From Sphingomonas sp. CL5.1 (GTDB taxonomy: Bacteria > Pseudomonadota > Alphaproteobacteria > Sphingomonadales > Sphingomonadaceae), in contig NZ_CP050137.1 of NCBI RefSeq assembly GCF_013344685.1, positions 682,001 through 746,000 on the forward strand: 64,000 nt of DNA, given 5' to 3'. Position 1 is the first letter of the stretch. Each line of letters starts with the position of its first letter. A program made the position numbers and the translations under genes. The notes beneath the pieces are model-generated. The model was not told the DNA's origin. It saw only the letters and a program-made list of their open reading frames with translations, and ran no database searches. This document shows positions 59,536-64,000 of this stretch, in pieces.

Positions 59536-61914
59536 ATGGGAGCGGCTTTTCCGGTGATGACGGCAGACGAAGCGCACGCCCTTTCGACGCTGCCGGCCGA
59601 GGCGCTGCTGGCGCGCGCCGCCGCGATTCGCGACGAGGCGTTCGGCATCGTGCAGAGCTGGTCGCCCAAGGTGTTCATCCCGCTCACCCAGCTTTGCCGC
59701 GACCTTTGCCATTATTGCACCTTCTCGCGCCCCCGTGCCGGTCAGCGCGCCTATATGACGCCGGAGGAGGTGCTGGCGGTGGCGCGCGAGGGCGCGGCGG
59801 CGGGCTGCACCGAGGCGCTGTTCACGCTCGGCGACAAGCCGGAGCTGCGCTTCGCCGCCGCGCGGCGCGAGCTGGCGGCAATGGGCCATGCCACCACGAT
59901 CGACTATCTGGAGGCGATGTGCCGCCTCGTCCTCACCGAGACCGGCCTCATCCCGCACGTCAACGCTGGGGTGATGACGCGCGGAGAGATGGCGCGGCTC
60001 AAGACGGTGTCCGGCTCGCAGGGGCTGATGCTCGAAACGATCGCCGACCGGCTCGGCGCGAAGGGCGGCCCGCATTACCGCTCGCCCGACAAGGTGCCCG
60101 CCGCACGGCTCACGGCGACGGCGCTGGCCGGCGAGCTGGACATTCCCTTCACCAGCGGCATCCTGATCGGCATCGGCGAAACGCGCGCCGAGCGGATCGA
60201 GGCCTTGCTCGCGATCCGCGATCTCCACGCGCGCCACGGGCATATCCAGGAAGTGATCGTCCAGAACTTCCGCGCCAAGCCGCGCACGCCGATGGCCGAC
60301 GCCGACGAGCCGACGCTCGACGAATTATTGTGGTCGATCGCCGCCGCGCGGCTGATCCTGCCGCGCGGCATCTCGCTCCAGGCACCGCCGAACCTTGCCG
60401 ACGCCGCCTTCCCGCGCCTCATGGAAGCGGGGATCAACGACTGGGGCGGCATCTCCCCGGTGACGCCCGACCACGTCAATCCCGAGCGGCCGTGGCCGGC
60501 GGTGGACAAGTTGCGCGCCGCGACCGAGGCCGCCGGCCGCCGGCTGGTCGCGCGCCTGCCCGCCTATCCCGCCTTCCTCGCCGCGCCGTGGCAGGAGGAT
60601 GGTCCACGCCGCGCATTGCTCGCGCAAGCCGATGCGCACGGGATGGCGCGCGCCGATCGCTGGTCGCCGGGCCAGCCGCTCCCGCCGCAGCCCGCGCCCG
60701 CCAAGGGCAATGTCTCGCCGCGCATCGAACGGATCGTCGCCCGCGCAACCGCCGGGCAGGAGATCGCGGGCGAAGAGATCGAGGCGCTGTTCGCGGCGCG
60801 CGGCGCGGACGTGGAGCACATCTGCCGCAGCGCCGACGCGCTGCGCCGCGCGGTCAACGGCGACGAGGTGACGTTCGTCGTCAACCGCAACATCAACTAT
60901 ACCAACATCTGCGCCTATAAATGCAGCTTCTGCGCCTTCTCCAAGGGGCGCGGGGCGGAGAGCCTGCGCGGCGCGCCCTATGACCTTGACCTCGCCGAAG
61001 TCGCCCGCCGCGCCGACGAGGCGGTGGCGCGCGGCGGCACCGAGGTGTGCATGCAGGGCGGCATCCATCCCTCCTATACCGGCGAGACGTATCTCGGGCT
61101 GCTCGGCGCGGTGAAGGCGGCGCAGCCCGATCTCCACATCCACGCCTTCTCCCCGCTGGAGGTGCGGCACGGCGCGGAGTCGCTGGGCCTGCCGCTCGAC
61201 GCTTATCTCGCGCGGCTGAAGGCGGCGGGCCTCGGCTCGCTGCCCGGCACCGCCGCCGAGATTCTCGACGACGAGGTGCGCACGGTGATCTGCCCCGACA
61301 AGCTCGACACCGCGCAATGGCTGGAGACGATCGAGGCGGCGCACCGCGTCGGGCTGCGCACCACCGCCACGATCATGTTCGGCCATGTCGATGGCCCGCA
61401 GCATTGGGCGCGCCACCTGATCGCGACCCGCGATCTGCAACGGCGCACCGGCGGATTCACCGAGTTCGTGCCGCTGCCGTTCGTGCCGATGGAGGCGCCG
61501 ATGGGCCTCAAGGGCGAAAGCCGGCGCGGCCCGACCTTCCGCGAGGTGCGGCTGATGCACGCGGTGGCGCGGCTGGCGCTGCACCCGCATCTCACCTCGA
61601 TCCAGGTGAGTTGGGTCAAGCTAGGCGCCGCAGGGGTGAAGGCGTGCCTGAACGGCGGCGCCAACGATCTCGGCGGCACGCTGATGGACGAGAGTATCTC
61701 CCGCGCGGCCGGCGCGGCGCACGGGCAGGAGCTGCCGCCGCAGGAGATGGAGGCGCTGATCCGCTCGATCGGCCGCACGCCGCGCCAGCGCACCACGCTT
61801 TACGGGAAAGTCGCGCCGGCGATCCGGGCAATGGGGCGCGCCGCCGCGCCGCTCACGCCGGTCGTGCTCACCCCACCCAGGAAACGCAAGGAGAGGGCGG
61901 CCGAAGATGCCTGA
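59536..61914 (+). CDS. fbiC: Fused FO synthase (CofG-CofH, FbiC type)
   Basis: The ATG at 59536 gives 792 residues. The N-terminal CofG half has a radical-SAM CX3CX2C (C54, C58, C61 in CRDLCHYC) and the C-terminal CofH half another (C459, C463, C466 in CAYKCSFC). A second possible start is ATG 59557. The frame stays open up to 59425, but that segment covers the operators and is not FO synthase sequence. The enzyme makes the deazaflavin FO from tyrosine and the flavin precursor. Fused forms are the rule in actinobacteria and occur in some proteobacteria. Confidence 0.94.
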   Translation: MGAAFPVMTADEAHALSTLPAEALLARAAAIRDEAFGIVQSWSPKVFIPLTQLCRDLCHYCTFSRPRAGQRAYMTPEEVLAVAREGAAAGCTEALFTLGDKPELRFAAARRELAAMGHATTIDYLEAMCRLVLTETGLIPHVNAGVMTRGEMARLKTVSGSQGLMLETIADRLGAKGGPHYRSPDKVPAARLTATALAGELDIPFTSGILIGIGETRAERIEALLAIRDLHARHGHIQEVIVQNFRAKPRTPMADADEPTLDELLWSIAAARLILPRGISLQAPPNLADAAFPRLMEAGINDWGGISPVTPDHVNPERPWPAVDKLRAATEAAGRRLVARLPAYPAFLAAPWQEDGPRRALLAQADAHGMARADRWSPGQPLPPQPAPAKGNVSPRIERIVARATAGQEIAGEEIEALFAARGADVEHICRSADALRRAVNGDEVTFVVNRNINYTNICAYKCSFCAFSKGRGAESLRGAPYDLDLAEVARRADEAVARGGTEVCMQGGIHPSYTGETYLGLLGAVKAAQPDLHIHAFSPLEVRHGAESLGLPLDAYLARLKAAGLGSLPGTAAEILDDEVRTVICPDKLDTAQWLETIEAAHRVGLRTTATIMFGHVDGPQHWARHLIATRDLQRRTGGFTEFVPLPFVPMEAPMGLKGESRRGPTFREVRLMHAVARLALHPHLTSIQVSWVKLGAAGVKACLNGGANDLGGTLMDESISRAAGAAHGQELPPQEMEALIRSIGRTPRQRTTLYGKVAPAIRAMGRAAAPLTPVVLTPPRKRKERAAEDA

Positions 61915-62584
61915 CGTGAAGAAGACCATCGCCGTGCTCGGCGGCACCGGCAAGGAAGGCGGCGGGCTGGCGCTGCGCTGGGCGCATCTCGGCCATCCGG
62001 TGATCGTCGGCAGTCGCACCGCCGAGCGTGCGGAGGAAGCCGCCGCCGGGATGCGCGAGACGCTGGGCGGCGGCGCGGACGTGCGCGGCATGGCCAACCC
62101 CGACGCCGCGCGCGCCGCCGATATCGTCGTACTCGCGGTGCCGTTCGCGGCGCAGCGATCGACCGTCGTGGAAGTCGCCGACGCGCTTCGGGGCAAGATC
62201 CTGATCGACGTCACCGTCCCGCTCGTCCCGCCGAAGGTGAGCCGCGTACAGCTCCCCGACGGCGGCAGCGCGGTGGAGGCGGTGCAGAAGCTGCTCGGCG
62301 AGGGCGTGCGTGTCGTCTCCGCCTTCCAGAACATCTCCGCGCACCATCTGACGAAGCTGGACGAGGACGTGGAGTGCGACGTGCTGGTCTGCGCCGACGA
62401 TCCCGAGGCGGCAGAGGAAGTGGTCGCGCTGGCGCGGGAGATCCGCCTCACCGCGTGGAACGCCGGCCCCTTGTGCAACTCGGTGGTGGCGGAGGCGCTG
62501 ACCAGCGTGCTGATCGCGCTCAACCGCCGCTACAAGGTGCCCGGCTCGGGCATCCGCATCACCGGCGTGCCGCGGGCGGCGTGA
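61907..62584 (+). CDS. npdG: NADPH:F420 oxidoreductase (NpdG)
   Basis: The 225-residue protein overlaps fbiC by 8 bases. The Rossmann motif IAVLGGTGKEGGGLALRWA, GSRTAERAEE for NADPH phosphate binding, VVLAVPFAAQRSTVVEVADAL and the C-terminal CNSVVAEALTSVLIALNRRYKVPGSGIRITGV match F420-dependent NADP reductases. It should link NADPH and F420H2 pools, keeping F420 reduced. Confidence 0.93.
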   Translation: MPDVKKTIAVLGGTGKEGGGLALRWAHLGHPVIVGSRTAERAEEAAAGMRETLGGGADVRGMANPDAARAADIVVLAVPFAAQRSTVVEVADALRGKILIDVTVPLVPPKVSRVQLPDGGSAVEAVQKLLGEGVRVVSAFQNISAHHLTKLDEDVECDVLVCADDPEAAEEVVALAREIRLTAWNAGPLCNSVVAEALTSVLIALNRRYKVPGSGIRITGVPRAA

Positions 62585-63348
62585 GCGGGCGCGGCTATTC
62601 GGTGACGGCGCTGGCCGGCGTGCCCGTGGTGCGGCCGGGTGACGATCTGTGCCGGGTGGTCATGCAGGCCACGCAGGCGAGCGGCATGGCGCTGGAGGAC
62701 AGCGACGTCGTGGTCCTCGCGCAGAAGATCGTCTCCAAGGCGGAAGGGCGACAGGTCGCGCTCGACAGCGTCGCCCCCTCGCCCGCCGCGCTCGAAATGG
62801 CGGCGCGCACCGGCAAGGACGCGCGGCTGGTGGAACTGATCCTCTCCGAGAGCGACGAGGTGGTGCGCGAGCGTCCCAATTTGCTGATCGTGCGCCACCG
62901 GCTCGGGCTGGTGCTCGCCAATGCCGGGATCGACCAGTCGAACGTGCTGCCCGGCGAAGGACCGCAGGCGCTGCTGCTGCCGATCGACCCGGACGCCAGC
63001 GCCGCGCGGCTGCGTGACGCGCTACGTGAGGCGACCGGCCGCACCGTCGCGGTGCTGGTGATCGACAGTCTCGGCCGCGCATGGCGGATGGGCACGACCG
63101 GCACCGCGATCGGCGTCGCCGGGCTGCCGGCGGTGCTCGACCTGCGCGGGCGGCCCGACCTCACCGGGCGCAAGCTCGAATCGAGCGAGCTGGGCCTCGC
63201 CGACGAGATCGCCGCCGCCGCCTCGCTGGCGATGGGGCAGGCCGACGAGGGCACGCCGATCGTGATCCTGCGCGGCCTTTCCTATGCGGCGGACGGCAGC
63301 AGCGCGCGCGCGATCGTCCGTCCGCGCGGGATGGACCTGTTCCCATGA
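62581..63348 (+). CDS. cofE: Coenzyme F420:L-glutamate ligase (CofE)
   Basis: The GTG at 62581 overlapping the npdG stop gives 255 residues. Family motifs are VVVLAQKIVSKAEGR, NLLIVRHRLGLVLANAGIDQSNV and DSLGRAWRMGTTGTAIGVAGLPAVLDLRGRPDLTGRKL. CofE adds glutamates to F420-0 using GTP. It lacks the FbiB nitroreductase-like C-terminal domain of actinobacteria, so any dehydro-F420 reductase would be separate. Confidence 0.95.
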   Translation: MSGRGYSVTALAGVPVVRPGDDLCRVVMQATQASGMALEDSDVVVLAQKIVSKAEGRQVALDSVAPSPAALEMAARTGKDARLVELILSESDEVVRERPNLLIVRHRLGLVLANAGIDQSNVLPGEGPQALLLPIDPDASAARLRDALREATGRTVAVLVIDSLGRAWRMGTTGTAIGVAGLPAVLDLRGRPDLTGRKLESSELGLADEIAAAASLAMGQADEGTPIVILRGLSYAADGSSARAIVRPRGMDLFP

Positions 63349-64000
63349 TCGTCGCGCTGGCCGGCGGGGTCGGCGGGGCGCGGCTCGCCAACGGCCTCGC
63401 GGGCGTGCTCCAGCCGGGCGAGTTGCTGGTCGCGGTCAATGTCGGCGACGATTTCGAGCATCTCGGCCTCACCATCTGCCCCGATATCGACACGGTGACC
63501 TATACGCTCGCCGGCCTCAACGATCGCGAGCGCGGCTGGGGGGTGAAGGACGAGAGCTGGGCGTTCATGGATACGCTGCGCAAGCTCGGCGGGCCGGACT
63601 GGTTCGCGCTTGGCGACCGCGATCTCGCCAAGCATGTGCTGCGCACCGACCGGCTGCGCCGGGGCGACACGCTCACCGCGATCACGCAGGACATCGCCCG
63701 CGCCTGCGGCATCGTCCAGACGATCGTGCCGGTGAGCGACGATCCGGTGCGCTCGATCGTCGAGACGGACGAGGGCGCGCTGCCGTTCCAGGACTATTTC
63801 GTCCGCCGCCGCTGCGAGCCGGTGTTCCGCGCCATCCGCTATGAGGGAGCGGAGGCCGCGCGGCCCGCGCCGGCGCTGCTCGCGGCGCTGGAAGACCCGG
63901 CGCTGGAAGCGATCGTGATCTGCCCGTCCAATCCGGTGCTGAGCATCGGCCCGCTGCTCGCGGTGCCCGGCGTCGCGGAGGCGCTGCGGCGACGGCGCGC
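63345..64000 (+). CDS. cofD: 2-phospho-L-lactate transferase CofD (3' truncated by window edge)
   Basis: The ATG at 63345 overlaps the cofE stop (ATGA). The 218 visible residues show MIVALAGGVGGARLANGLAGVL, NVGDDFEHLGLTICPDIDTVTYTLAG and WFALGDRDLAKHVLRTDRLRRGDTLTAIT, all typical of CofD/FbiA. It joins the phospho-lactyl (or related) guanylate donor to FO. The frame runs off the end at base 64000; cofC, the donor-forming enzyme, is expected beyond the window. Confidence 0.95.
   Translation, partial: MIVALAGGVGGARLANGLAGVLQPGELLVAVNVGDDFEHLGLTICPDIDTVTYTLAGLNDRERGWGVKDESWAFMDTLRKLGGPDWFALGDRDLAKHVLRTDRLRRGDTLTAITQDIARACGIVQTIVPVSDDPVRSIVETDEGALPFQDYFVRRRCEPVFRAIRYEGAEAARPAPALLAALEDPALEAIVICPSNPVLSIGPLLAVPGVAEALRRRR

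Noticed and set aside
1..64000. CRISPR arrays, tRNA, rRNA or prophage
   Set aside because: No regular direct repeats, no tRNA-like cloverleaf sequence, and no phage or transposase proteins were recognised.

Overview
The window is GC-rich, densely packed alphaproteobacterial DNA, most likely from a sphingomonad (Sphingomonas or a near relative). This rests on the gene content: a TonB-dependent siderophore receptor followed by SEL1 and PiuC genes, cobS/cobT, dnaN beside an opacity-type porin, tandem single-helix micro-proteins, many TonB receptors and many acyl-CoA genes. Species identity is inferred. No rRNA, tRNA, insertion sequence, prophage or CRISPR array was seen, and no stretch longer than about 300 bases lacks a gene. 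Several long open frames lie antisense to real genes and are GC-skew artefacts.

Layout. 1-4.3 kb: end of a CBS-domain gene, then a minus-strand iron operon (TonB siderophore receptor, SEL1 protein, PiuC-type hydroxylase) behind two Fur-like boxes. 4.3-7.4 kb: cobS-cobT and a small ribbon-helix-helix gene. 7.4-12.5 kb: an HxlR regulator divergent from a seven-gene run of glyoxalase-fold, GST, DUF1428, AHSA1 and RibD-like genes. 12.5-17.3 kb: housekeeping and stress genes (J-domain, BolA, NUDIX, SnoaL, HisN-like phosphatase, peroxiredoxin, GGDEF protein) and two tandem micro-proteins behind a -24/-12 (sigma-54-like) promoter. 17.3-21.3 kb: a small acyl-CoA catabolic set (two acyl-CoA dehydrogenases, SDR, divergent enoyl-CoA hydratase). 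21.3-25.8 kb: dnaN, porin, phosphatase, rlmN.

25.8-59.4 kb is a 34-kb catabolic supercluster of unknown substrate. It holds: a DUF35-thiolase-NTF2-SDR operon divergent from a P450-ferredoxin pair; a TonB receptor, carboxylesterase, luciferase-like oxidoreductase and tandem-domain CoA-transferase; two MFS transporters; three TetR regulators; an acyl-CoA dehydrogenase pair and two enoyl-CoA hydratases; a PQQ dehydrogenase-hydratase-flavin reductase-MFS-aldehyde dehydrogenase operon; and a kinase-SDR-acyl-CoA dehydrogenase-acyl-CoA synthetase-PQQ dehydrogenase operon. The last one closely resembles the 4-hydroxyacyl-CoA phosphorylation/elimination module of levulinate catabolism. Nearly every promoter in this region carries a shared 19-bp motif (TGCAC-N4-RTGCA followed by an A/T-rich AAATT or ATTTT), so it looks like one regulon. 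The motif was not seen in the 17-21 kb acyl-CoA set.

59.5-64.0 kb, divergent from the last catabolic operon and sharing its control region, is a coenzyme F420 operon: a fused FO synthase (fbiC/cofGH), NADPH:F420 reductase (npdG), cofE and the start of cofD, which runs off the window. Inferred working model: a hydrophobic alcohol or ester is taken up through the TonB receptor, hydrolysed or hydroxylated (esterase, P450, luciferase-like enzyme), oxidised in the periplasm by two unusual PQQ enzymes that lack the usual vicinal cysteines, activated to CoA esters and shortened by beta-oxidation plus a Cys-less thiolase/DUF35 pair that may act as a retro-aldolase. The F420 genes may feed a reductive step.
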